A stretch of 64,000 nt of DNA, taken from assembly GCF_018991925.1 (NCBI RefSeq), contig NW_024742403.1, positions 1 to 64,000 on the forward strand, given 5' to 3'. The notes below the pieces were generated by a model. It saw only the letters and a program-made list of their open reading frames with translations, was not told where the DNA came from and did no database searches. Source of the DNA: Homarus americanus (taxonomy: Eukaryota; Arthropoda; Malacostraca; Decapoda; Nephropidae). Positions 34,946 to 44,527 of this stretch are shown here, in pieces; the stretch's first letter is position 1; every line of letters starts with the position of its first letter. The position numbers were made by a program, and so were the translations under genes.

Positions 34946-35664
34946 TGATCCTCCACTCACTTGGTGTTAATGCCTCTTCTGGAGACTTGTTGCCTTCGCC
35001 ATTTTGGGGCGACGAGAAGGAGTTTGGCTCTGACGAGCCGATGATCTGTGTCACAGTGGTCTGAGCCATGCATGGCTAAGGTGATCGGCGATCTCTTTCT
35101 CGTGGTGTAGTCAATGAGATTCCAAAGTTTGGACTGTGGGTGTTGCCATGAACGCTTGAACTTGTCGGCTTGCCTAAACAAGGTGTTGGTGATAGTGAGG
35201 CTGTGTGCAGCACACTTATTGAGGAGTAGGTTCCCTGCAATAAGTTAGCATCTCTGCTAATTCTGGCATTGAAGTCACCTAGGAGCACAACCTTTTTTAC
35301 TCTGGGGATAGAAGTTAGCACTGTCAAAGTCGGCGTAAAGGGCCTCCTTGATGTTATCCTCTGCATCTAGTGTCGGGGTGTATGCACTGATGAAGAAGGC
35401 ATGATGTGAGTGATTCTGTGGGACTCTGAGCATCATGAGGCGCTCGTTGATCCCAACAGGCATTTCAATTAGCCTGTGTAGGATGGATTGGTGAATGGCA
35501 AAGCCAACTTCATAAATGCGGTTTCTCTCCGCAGCAGACTTACCCTTCCAGTCGACTAACTAATGGCTGCTTTGTCGATTTTGTACCTAAACAGATCGTT
35601 TTTAAAGACTCTCATTTGTGCAAGTATCCACAAGGGTCCTGACATTCCATGCAGCGACCATAAA
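34945..35664 (-). pseudogene. RTE-like LINE endonuclease domain
   Basis: Minus-strand reading gives VAAWNVRTL (endonuclease strand 1), EGKSAAERNRIYEVGFAIH, EMPVGINERLMMLRVPQNH, HHAFFISAYTPTLDAEDNIK, VVLLGDFNARISRDANLL (GDFNAR block) and DHCDTDHRLVRAKL (terminal D/H block). This is the endonuclease type often mis-annotated as craniofacial development protein 2 in animal genomes and belonging to RTE-type LINEs. Frameshifts at about 35600, 35310 and 35230 disrupt it. The reverse transcriptase is missing downstream, so the copy is truncated at its 3' side. The 5' leader continues at 35664-37117. Confidence 0.85.
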
Positions 35665-35865
35665 AGGTTGTACAGTATAATTTGTTTTTGCATTGATCTG
35701 TGATTTATGTTTTCGACTGCATTATGTTTGTCCGGTCATTTTTTTTTCTTTAGACAGACTATGTTTAGGGCACCCATTTTAGCCCCCTCCCCATGTGGGG
35801 TGAGCAGAGTGACTCCTGAAAAGGGCTGCTCAGTCACACAGACAGGACCGGATTGCACTGCTTCC
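35665..35865 (-). mobile_element. RTE-like LINE 5' leader, inner part
   Basis: Reverse complement matches 63150-63258 closely (GTCACTCTGCTCACCCCACA versus GCCACTCTGCTCACCCCACA; GGGTGCCCTAAACATA in both). It precedes the endonuclease start on the minus strand, so it is the 5' leader of that LINE family. Confidence 0.75.
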
Positions 35866-36194
35866 TAGGTAGTAGGCAGCTACCAAACAGGGAGGTACTG
35901 GGAAGATATTTGAAGCGTAATATGTTGTCTAATGGTAGACCCTGCTGCCATATGTGACCAAGTCCCAGGTTGATGATCTGACTTTCTGCCTCATTTACAC
36001 ATAATTGCAGGGTCTCAATTGTTTCTCTTACTATTGACAACACAACAGACATATAGCGTTTCTCACTATTGATTTTTTGGTTATTTCTTTGTATTTCTCT
36101 ATTATTATTATTATTAGTGTTGTTATTATTATTATTTTTATCATTATTATTTTATTTTACTTTTTATTAAAAATGTTATTTACTATGAACTACT

Positions 36195-36240
<46 letters not shown>

Positions 36241-36303
36241 ATTTTCACCCCCTAGGCCCCGATGTGGGTCAGTGACCTGTGTCAGGGTGGGCTAATCCCC
36301 GTA
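35866..36303. mobile_element. TTA-containing interspersed element, copy 2
   Basis: Same structure as 24550-24965 with about 90 percent identity by eye over the 170-bp left part. The (TTA)n tract is interrupted (36098-36239). It is inserted in the leader of the RTE-like LINE: leader sequence equivalent to 63140-63165 is split here. No clear target duplication was found. Confidence 0.75.
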
Positions 36304-37117
36304 AAAAAAAACCAGTGCATAAACGACCATCTTATCTGTGCCGCCCATGTGCAGAGTTGTGACTGAGACAGTCATCTCTGCCTGTCTCCGTCGCTACTTG
36401 TCCGTCGCCTAAGGACTTTTGTGGTATCAGGATTTTGATGATGATGAGAAGTATGATGAGCTGGATGATGGCTGCACGTGAGTTGATTTATGTGGTGAGG
36501 CAGGAGCGCAGGCTGCAACCACACATCTCGGCTCTCCCTTTTCCTGATCCAGTGGTGCAAGTGTTGCAACGACTGAGGAGAGTTGGATTTGCAATGGACT
36601 GCCGATAGTCCAGTTTGTTGGGTTTCGCCTTAGTAGCCCGTCCATCTTGCATTGCCTTCATCCACCGGTGTAGTCGTTGGGTTCCCGTGTTGGTCTTGTT
36701 GGAGCTCTGTAGGCATGTCTGCCTGATGCGGGGCTCCACCACAGACTATTCGTTCGGGGTTTACTCCCGTAGCGTTATACCTACCAAGGTTAATCCACAA
36801 GGCAGCTGGGAAGTGGTTGGTAGGCGCCAGGGTGTGTCCACATGCCGGTGGACCTATTTGACGTCCCTGTGGGGCCCACTTTTACTCCGAGATCCCCTGC
36901 TGGTCTAGCCTGAGGTCGCGAGACACCCAGTTACTGTGTGTTGCCACGAGGAGGCTGTGGTGAAGAGGCTGTGTACTTACAGGGGAAGACTTATGCAAGT
37001 TGCTTCCTTGTTCGCCACGAGGGCTAGCCAGTTGCGGTAGCTGAAAGCGAGAGCAGGCAAGCAGTGCATGTAACTTAGCACTAACATAATGCTGCCACAC
37101 TAGACGCATTGCACCAC
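36304..37117 (-). mobile_element. RTE-like LINE 5' leader, outer part
   Basis: Reverse complement aligns over most of its length with 62374-63150 on the plus strand. Shared landmarks include CATGCACTGCTTGC, TTTCAGCTACCGC, a stretch near TGGCGCCTACCAACCA, GTGGATTAACC, GGAGTAAACCCCGAACGAA and CACAACTCTGCACA. The open frames in it do not match between copies, so it looks non-coding. In both copies its distal end touches a GT/CA microsatellite. Confidence 0.75.
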
Positions 37118-37170
37118 ACACACACGCACGCACACGCACACACACACATACACACACACACACACACAGT
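37113..37170. repeat. (CA)n microsatellite
   Basis: CA-rich tract with CGCA interruptions. It marks the 5' edge of the leader copy, as the GT tract at 62336-62373 does for the other copy. Confidence 0.9.
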
Positions 37171-37539
37171 ACTGCGTACTATGTCGACAACCCGTTAAAA
37201 GCCAGAGACAAGGACTTGCAGCGTTTACGACTAGAAAAATATTAACAGATGTCTACCAATGTCAGTGACCCTCAAAGTGCCGCCATTGAGGTTATGACCA
37301 CCGGGGACAAACACTTCCGTCTGTCCACAACAACAGATATCAACAGATGTCCACCAGTGACTTACTCCCGATGCTCCCTGTACCTTCTTAAGCATGGGAA
37401 TGGCTATCTTGGTGGCAGTGTTATCGCGTGACTTAAATCACTGAACATGTTTCACATCATAAACAAAAGCCCATTAGGACCAATACCTCCACTAGAAAAC
37501 CAGAGACACCCACCCCTGACAGACCTTACCATTACACTG

Positions 37540-38115
37540 AAGTTCCCCGAATATGGTATGGTCTTCCCTCTTTACTGCTCTCCAACGTCACTTCCTTAGC
37601 TAATAAATTTGATGAACTGGCAACCACAGTCCGATCATTCGCTGACAACGTCGTTGCCATATGTGACGCTTGGCAAATTATTCCTGAAACGTTGCCATAT
37701 TGAGGGATACCAACTCTTTCATCACCTTCGTTGACATGGACACGGAGTGGGTGTTGACCTCTTCTGTCAAGATGAACTATGCCCGTCACGCCTGGATGTT
37801 TAAGTCCCAGCTGTTGTGAAGGCATTATGGGTACGGGCAGTGTCACGGGCCCACCCGCGTCACACTGCTTCTATCATATACTGTGTGGTATACCATCCAC
37901 CTCGCTCACCCACCAGAGACACTCTTATCAATCACCTCATTACCACCTCACACCACCTCAAAGTTAGGTACCCATGTGCCAGGTAGGTACTATGCCGGGA
38001 TTATAACGAAATTTATACCACTGATATCCAGGACCAGCTGTCACTATCACAAATTGTGAAATTCCCCACATACGGTCAAAATACCCTTGACCTTATCTTA
38101 ACTTATCTGGTGTAG
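37540..38115 (+). pseudogene. LINE endonuclease domain, frameshifted
   Basis: Readable blocks are LLSNVTSLANKFDELATTVR, FADNVVAICDAWQIIPETLP (the usual ETW has become DAW), then in another frame HILCGIPSTSLTHQRHSYQS, corresponding to the IYHPP block, and near 38070 FPTYGQNTLDLILT. The GDFN region is lost or unreadable. Confidence 0.65.
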
Positions 38116-38164
38116 CACACACCTATCAGTGCTCTGGTCCCCAGCTGCCACTCCCACTCAAGTA

Positions 38165-38981
38165 CAGAGACCCTACATCAAGACCTACAAGACCTGCAGT
38201 GCGTCTCTTCGGGCAGTGGATAGTTCACCATCCCTGGACTGAAGTACTTAGTATGGATGACCTGGACACCAAATGGATAAATTATACCAACGCCACCACG
38301 GAAGCTCACCACCACTTCTTCCCCAAGAAGTCCTCAGAAGACACCCAACTGACTTGCCCTGGATCACACCTCAGATCAAAAGACTTATGCAACAGAGACA
38401 GAGCCTTTTATCTCAAACACCACAACCACTACAGGTCCCTTCGCAACCAAGTCATCCATGAAATACGCACTGCAAAGAAGTCTCACTACCCAACCAAGTT
38501 GCAACACCTGAAGCAGACCAACAACAGTCAATGGTATGGTAAGCTTAAACAACTCTGTGGATTAGACAATAAGACACACCCCCTCCCCTTTCTTAGCCAT
38601 CTTACTAATGGTGACGCAACTGAGCAATCAAACAAACATTTCACAACTATATGTCAGACGCTTCCCAGGCTTGACACAACCACTCTCCCTGCTTACCTAC
38701 CAGCCCCCTTTCCCACTGACTTAGTAGAAGAAAATGAAGTAGCAAAACGTCTGGACAAACTGAAGTTAAAGCTATCCACAACCCCCATTGACTTACTACT
38801 GAAACTCTTCAAGGAGTTCTCCCCGGAACTAGTTATATCCCTCTGCTCTATCATCAATGCGTCCTTCAGCCAAGCAAGATGCCCGGCTGGAAGACCTCAT
38901 ATGTGTCACCAGTGCCCAAGTCAACCAGTCCACAATCCTAAAATGAACTATGACCCCTTGCAATCACCCCAATACCCAATT
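38165..38981 (+). pseudogene. LINE ORF2 linker before the palm
   Basis: One 261-codon open frame: a charged region with NRDRAFYLKHHNHYRSLRNQ, KSHYPTKLQHLKQTNNSQWY, LCGLDNKTHPLPFLSHLTNG, then LKLSTTPIDLLLKLFKEFSP and CSIINASFSQARCP. This is the connector between endonuclease and palm in CR1/L2 elements. The frame breaks at about 38880, before the YRPIS-type block. Confidence 0.7.
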
Positions 38982-38984
38982 TAA

Positions 38985-39440
38985 TCTGTGAAAGTTTCGT
39001 ATTTGACTGGTCTTATGCTCATATTGCAGGCTCCATAGATCCTCAGCAATTTGGTAATATGAAAACTTCCTCCACCACTCACTGTCTTGTCAGCTTTCTC
39101 GACTACATATACCGCCATGTGTAAAAACGAAAAGCGTCTGTGGCTGTTGCCTTCATTGACTTTACCAAAGCATTAAACCAAGTTCGACCACAATTTAATC
39201 ATCAACAAAGCGATCGACCTCGGGCTTCGAAGAAGTCTTATACCATGACTTACAGATTTCCTCAGTGACCGACGCCAAGCCGTAAGTTTCTCGGAGGGGC
39301 GGTCTCCACTTTTCAGTCACTCACCAGTGGCGTTCCGCAAGGTACCAAGATGGGACCGCTCTGCTTCCTTATGCTTATCAATTATATCCTAAGAGAAACC
39401 TTTGCTCGCTGGAAATGTGTTGACTACTCCACCATTGGGA
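38985..39440 (+). pseudogene. LINE reverse transcriptase palm, frameshifted
   Basis: Shows FDWSYAHIAGSIDPQQFGN, STTHCLVSFLDYIY, SVAVAFIDFTKALNQV (motif A; the aspartate is present), then SLTSGVPQGTKMGPLCFLML (motif B) and KCVDYSTIG, where the usual YVDDST has lost one aspartate (VDY). Stops at 39122 and several frameshifts occur. Motif C damage means it is inactive. Confidence 0.8.
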
Positions 39441-39454
39441 TCATGTCAACAACT

Positions 39455-40107
39455 CTGCTCCCGACTACACCGCCCTCCAGGATTTATTGAACAGTCTCCA
39501 AAACTGGGCCACCAACAACCACGTCACCATCAACCATACCAAAACCATGGTTATGCACATCATCCTCTCCTCCGACATTGTCTCATCCCCTGCTATTACT
39601 TTGGGACCCAACACACTCCTGGTGTGGACTCCACTAAGCTCCTCGGCGTCACTATATATAACAAACTAAACAGGAAAACACACAAAACTAAAGTTGTCAA
39701 ATCCTCCAGGTTTCGTCTTCACCTCCTCCGCCGACTCAAGTCCCTTTGAGTTCCTGCGCCCTGGTTCCTCAGTGTTTACTCAACATTCATACTTCCCAAG
39801 CTCACCTATGCCTCCCCCACCTGGTCTTCCTCTCTAAATGCCACACAATGTAAACATCAAGAAAAGGTGCAAAAGAGAGCATGCAAGATTATTCTCTCCC
39901 CTTCCTACTTCACATATCAAGAAGCACTCAACACATTGACCCTCTCGGCTCTCACTGACCATCACCACGACCTCATCTGCAAATTTGGTGAAAAGCTTCT
40001 GCACCATATTCGACACCGGCTCCTACTTCCACCCGAGATCCCTCGTCCGCGAATTGTGAATTGCTGTTCGACACCACAACCGCATCCAGCCCATATGAGC
40101 ATGTACT
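39455..40107 (+). pseudogene. LINE ORF2 C-terminal region
   Basis: Frames change repeatedly. Readable pieces are NSLQNWATNNHVTINHTKTM, TKLLGVTIYNKLN with SSRFRLHLLRRLKSL, PKLTYASPTWSSSLNATQ in broken frame, and MQKRACKIILSPSYFTYQEA, the QKRACRIILG-type block. It then runs into the 3' UTR. Confidence 0.7.
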
Positions 40108-40392
40108 GATCGCCATAAGAACAGCCCAGTCCCAACCATTGTAAAAATTATCAACTCGTAATCAACCAGTGTGTTCACTCCAAGTCAATCTTCCCATTTT
40201 TGCACGGTCACTATGTTGAAATGCCCTGTAGCATAACCTTCTCCCCACCTTGTTATTATATATCATATTTATATCACTTATGTTACTGTGCTTGTATATC
40301 ATTTGTTAGTCAAGTGACCCATTCCCCAATTATGTAACTATAAATTTTCAGCTTTCCGGCTGCCATGTTTTTTCAATAAACTGCTAATTATT

Positions 40393-40436
40393 ATTATTAC
40401 ACATGCACACACACACACACAAACACAAACACATTC
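40393..40436. repeat. (CA)n microsatellite after LINE tail
   Basis: CA repeat starting directly after the ATT tail. The same tail-to-CA junction occurs at 44272. Confidence 0.9.
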
Positions 40437-40680
40437 ATCCTTGACCACAGAAGGGTCAAGACGTACCTGCTCTGGCAGCAGCCAGGTCAACTGTTATGTT
40501 GGCCCATACCAATCCTCCCCTGAACCCTCCTACCTACCGGAATATCAACAAGTTCTCGCCAGAAGTTACTATTTTATTTAGGAAAGGAATGGAACCAGTG
40601 TTGAATAGTGGTGAACAGTGCTTAAGTTAGTGAAAAACAACTCAACAGTAACAGCTGAGTCGTACCTCTACCCGTACCCG

Positions 40681-40860
40681 TGGTGGACGAGTGGAACAAG
40701 CTTAGCAACTTTGTAGTAAGTGCTGGAATGTTGAAAGTTTTAAAAGGAGGCTAGATAGATTCATGGATGATAGAGAGTGGTAGTAACTCGACAGGAGCTG
40801 CCATGCACAGGCCAACCGGCCTACTTCAGACTCCTTATTTTCTTATGTTCTTATGTTCTA
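40681..40860 (+). mobile_element. 5'-truncated CR1 LINE 3' end
   Basis: Reads VVDEWNKLSNFVVSAG, the same terminal block as the CR1 element at 13.3-20.98 kb, followed by GCCATGCACAGGCCAACCGG and a tail of TTCTTATG repeats ending at 40860. It is a typical dead-on-arrival insertion of under 200 bp. Confidence 0.9.
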
Positions 40861-41072
40861 ACCTTCACACAGTGAGGTCCCAGATACCCAGTGATAACTG
40901 CCGCGGAGACTCAACAACACCAGCTATGTGTTAATCAGTCCACGATAGGGAGGCCTGAGACCACACCTCACTCACTTGAGTGAGTGAGGTCCCTGACACC
41001 AGACCACGTGGTGTCCCATGATGCTACGATACCACGTAGTGAATGAGTTGTTACAGCATCATGCGAGGTTCC

Positions 41073-41249
41073 CCATAACACCATTTGTGAGGGAATTACT
41101 ACACCACATCAGGCCCCTCATAACACCATCTGTGAGGAATTACTACACCACATCAGGCCCCGCATAACACCATCTGTGAGGGAATTACTGCACCATGTCA
41201 GGCCCCTCATAACACCATCTGTGAGGGAACTACTACACCACGTGATGCC
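41073..41249. repeat. 45-bp tandem repeat, about four copies
   Basis: Units approximately CATAACACCATCTGTGAGGG plus AATTACTACACCACATCAGG plus CCCCT. The array is interrupted by a solo LTR at 41250 and one more partial unit appears at 41935-41970. Confidence 0.88.
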
Positions 41250-41917
41250 TGTAAGGGTGGTAACGAGCGGGATGGTTGTCCGCCGCTCGTTTGCGGCCCC
41301 ACTAGGGGGGGGTAGACGGAGGTGAGAAGGTTTCTGCTGCCTCAAAACACATCAGACACTACCCAGCCGTCAACACAGTTGTACTCGCACCCAGCTGTTC
41401 GATTACAACTCTGGTTGTGTACTCATCTCAGGCTACTGGGGCCTGGGCTGATTCCCCAGTCCTTCACTATTCGGCTGTCAATCTCCTGACACCTACTCCA
41501 GCTACTACAGTGGCCGCCACGTCATCGCCACTTCCTCCATGCCCTATCCACCATCCCTGCCCTGGAGTCTTTACTGTGTGCCAAGACATCGCCCACCAAC
41601 GCCGGCGCCAAGTGAGGAAGCTGCCCTGGACCTTCCCCTGAGAGCGGACCATCGCGTTAACAGAACATTCCACCCGGCGCCAAACCGAAGGAAATATCTG
41701 TACTTTGTATGATTCCCATAATTGTTTGACTCCTTCATTTGTTTATTTACTGTTTGTGTGAGTGGTGTCAATTATTGTGATTATTTTCGTAGTAAAGAGA
41801 TGTCAATCTCTAACGGTTGTTTGTTATCCCTTGGAAACCCATGGTTCTTGACTTTCCTTTTATAAGATCCTGATAAGGCTGGCAAGGGATTTACATCCCA
41901 AAGTCCAGGCCTTTACA
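41250..41917. mobile_element. Solo LTR, 5-bp target duplication
   Basis: A 668-bp segment starting TGTAAGGG and ending CCTTTACA (TG..CA with near-palindromic ends), flanked by ATGCC on both sides (41245-41249 and 41918-41922). It splits the 45-bp tandem repeat, whose next unit follows at 41935. It contains an inverted repeat GAGCGG...CCGCTC near its start. No coding domains. Different from the LTR at 23766. Confidence 0.85.
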
Positions 41918-42079
41918 ATGCCCTTCATACAGTAACACCATCTGTGAGGGAGTTACTACACTATGTGTCTGCTGTTCAACACCTCAGCGCACAAGATCTA
42001 CGTGACCTTCACTGTAAACATTGAACCTTACCTTACCTGGAAACCTGACGGTTGAGATAACCTGATCACGAGATCTGAG

Positions 42080-44120
42080 GTTGACGAGTTCCAGAACTAT
42101 TTAAATGATGAGTTACTTAATGCACAAAGGCAGAACATACCATACAGAAAACTCAGATCAAACAACAATGACCCTAAAAATGATAAATAATTATTAAAGG
42201 AATATTATTGGACAAAGGAAGGCTATGGGTAGGAGAATAAATCGTGGTGAAGTTTACATCCGAGATTATTATAAGGTATTGGCCGGTAGGGTTAAGACCG
42301 AGATAAGAAAAGGAAGAGGAATAATGAACTGAAGGTAGCAAAGAAGGCGGAAGTCAAACCCCAAGGATTCTATCAAATGTACCAAATTAAACACGAGAAA
42401 AGTTTTGACCAATACGCAATAGATATACGGCGAGAGCTGAATCTGATAACGACGGAGAAAATGAGCAATAATCTGAATAAATATTTTCTGTTGCCTCGCA
42501 TCTGAAAATTAAAACATGATACCTGAGGCACCGGACTTATACAGAGATAGCAAGAAATAAATTAAGGAGATAATAGTGACTAGTAACGATAATAAGCAAA
42601 TAGACAACCAAAGCCTAATAAGTCACCAGGCTACGATGAGATATTTGGCTAGAGTACTACGGAATGTAAGGAAGAGCTTAGTATGCCCTTAGCAAAGTTG
42701 TTTAAATATGTCCTTAAAAACGGTGGTACCAGAATCTTTGGAGGATAGCGAATGTAATACTGATTTTCGTTAAGAAGGGTGATAGATCACTATCTCAACT
42801 ACCGTCCAAATCAGTCAACATCAATTGTAGGCAAATTACTGGAAGCAATCTTTTCAAATCCTCTATCTTGAAATCACCTGGAGAAGCACCGATTGATCAA
42901 TGATTCCTAAATATGCATTTCACAGCCAGTGTTCATGTCTAACTATTCATTAACATTCTTTTCATTTGTTTTCGAATCAGGGGAAGAGGATCACAATTAT
43001 GATGTGGTATATCTCGACTTTAGCAAAGCCTTCATAGAGTCCCCCACGAAAGACTAATTAGAAAAGTGAAGGCCCATAGCATTAAAGGACACATTCTAAA
43101 ATGTATTAGGGCATGGATCCGATACAGCAAGTAGGCATTAACGGCACTAAATCCGATTTCGAGCAACGTCACTAATGGAGTACCCCAAGGCTCAGTACTT
43201 GGACCATTATTATTTATTAGATACATAAACAACATAGATATCGGCGTAGACAGCAACATAAGTAAATTTATTGATGACACTAAAATAGGACGTTTATCAA
43301 ATCTGACGAGGACTGGGCAAAACCACAGGAAGATCTAAACAAATTTTTCGAATGGTCTGAAAAATGCAGGATGAAATTCAATGTGGACAAATGTAAAGCA
43401 CTCAGTATAGGAGATGTAAACAGGAACCAGATACCAGATGAACAACGATGCCATAGAGAAATCCGATCGCTAGAGAGATTTAGGAGGTGATAAGCAGGAA
43501 CCCTGCCAAGTAAACAATGTGTATTTTTGCTCGTAACAAGGCTAATAGAGTACTTGGGTTCATACAAAGGCAGAAGGGCAAGACTAAAGCGAGGTCATCC
43601 TAAAACTATATCTTGCGCTTGTGAGACCTCACTTGATTCCCAGCTCAATTCTGGTCACTGTATTACAGAATGGAGTAGAACTTTAGACAGAATTCAGTGA
43701 GAATGATGACTAATCCCAGGCATTAGGGAACCTTGGAGTACAGAGACATGTTAAAGCATCTTTAATTTAATTTTGAGACGTAGAGCGAGGGTGGATATGA
43801 TAGAGGTGTATAAGATGTAAAGCCAGGGGCTAAAACAAAGGGACATTACGAAGGTACTCAAATTATCCAACCAGGAGCGAACTGGTAACAATGATTTTAT
43901 ATTAGACAAATTCTAGATTTAGGCGCGAAATAGGTAAACATTGGCTTGGAAATAGAGAGGATGAGTGGAAATAAGCACAAACATCATTATTAACTCAAAA
44001 AGTTGATAACTTCAAACATAGGTTGGACGGATATATGAGCAATAGGGTTGGTGTAAATGGGACTGTTTTAGTATGCAAGGCCAATAGGCCCGGGCCAGTT
44101 TCCATTCTTATGTTCTTATG
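42080..44120 (+). pseudogene. Heavily decayed CR1-like LINE
   Basis: Fragments in changing frames: KAEVKPQGFYQMYQIK (linker), HNYDVVYLDFSKAF (motif A), VTNGVPQGSVLGPLLFI-like (motif B, near 43170), SKFIDDTKIGRLSN (motif C with the Ala replaced by Ile), LVRPHLIPSSILVTV, and a 3' end CCAATAGGCCCGGGCCAGTT then TTCTTATG repeats at 44100-44120. Some stops fall in nearly every block. The 3' tail matches that of the CR1 elements at 13273 and 40860. It is older than those copies. Confidence 0.75.
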
Positions 44121-44275
44121 TCTACTGTATGTTCCTTTAACTTTCTCTAATGTTCGATTTGTTTAAACCACCAATGTCTTTGTATGTACTGTAATAAGTC
44201 ATTTATGTCCAATGTATATTTTCAGCCTTCGGGCTGCAGCACTTTTTCAAAAAACCGTTAATTATTATTTTATTA
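44121..44275 (+). mobile_element. Short LINE 3' end with stable hairpin
   Basis: Matches the 3' UTR of the LINE at 37.4-40.4 kb: CAGCC-TTCG-GGCTG (44223-44236), a C-rich stem closed by a UUCG tetraloop, then GCAGCACTTTTTCAA and AATTATTATTTTATT, followed by CA repeats. Everything 5' of about 44121 is unrelated, so it is a 5'-truncated insertion. Confidence 0.75.
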
Positions 44276-44296
44276 CACACACACACACAGAAAATG

Positions 44297-44369
44297 AACC
44301 TCTGGTAGGATTCGAACCCACATTCCTTGGCTTAGGAGGCCAATGCCTTATCCATTGGGTCACAGGAGC
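44297..44369 (-). tRNA. tRNA-Arg(CCT)-like sequence, probable pseudogene
   Basis: Minus strand: anticodon arm TTGGC-CTCCTAA-GCCAA gives anticodon CCT (codon AGG). The T arm GTGGG-TTCGAAT-CCTAC pairs with one wobble, and the D-loop AATGGATAA is typical. The acceptor arm GCTCCTG/CAGAGGT has one mismatch and wobble pairs, and the D stem has two A-C mismatches (positions 10-25 and 13-22). Length 73 nt, no intron. It is embedded between CA microsatellites with no 3' body, so a degraded gene or a tRNA-headed repeat is more likely than an active gene. Confidence 0.6.
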
Positions 44370-44522
44370 GAACACACATAAACACACACACACACAAACA
44401 CACAAAACTATCACACACACACACACACACACACACACATCAACACTCAAATCACATGCATACTCATTCAAAACACACACTCACAATCACACACACACAC
44501 ACACACACACAATTCATACTAC
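44370..44522. repeat. CA-rich microsatellite tract
   Basis: Several (CA)n runs separated by short spacers. Continues the (AC)n run at 44274-44289 on the other side of the tRNA-like sequence. Confidence 0.9.
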
Positions 44523-44527
44523 TACAA

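Larger units (their letters stand above)
37440..40395 (+). mobile_element. CR1/L2-group LINE, decayed, with 3' hairpin and ATT tail
   Basis: A plus-strand LINE with recognisable endonuclease, linker, reverse transcriptase and C-terminal parts, a 3' UTR, a short hairpin CAGC-TTTCCG-GCTG (40349-40362), AATAAA at 40375 and an AATTATTATTATT tail. A second 3' end with the same layout occurs at 44223-44275. The style of the reverse transcriptase (TSGVPQGTKMGPLCFLMLIN, KCVDYSTIGI) fits L2/Crack-type elements. Many frameshifts show age. A CA microsatellite follows the tail. Confidence 0.8.

Noticed and set aside
36615..36908. 97-codon plus-strand frame in the RTE-like leader
   Set aside because: The homologous region at 62374-63150 does not keep this frame open, so it is likely chance.
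44265..44480. Frame with APVTQWIRHWPPKPRNVGSN
   Set aside because: A common false peptide produced by translating a tRNA-Arg-like sequence and CA repeats.
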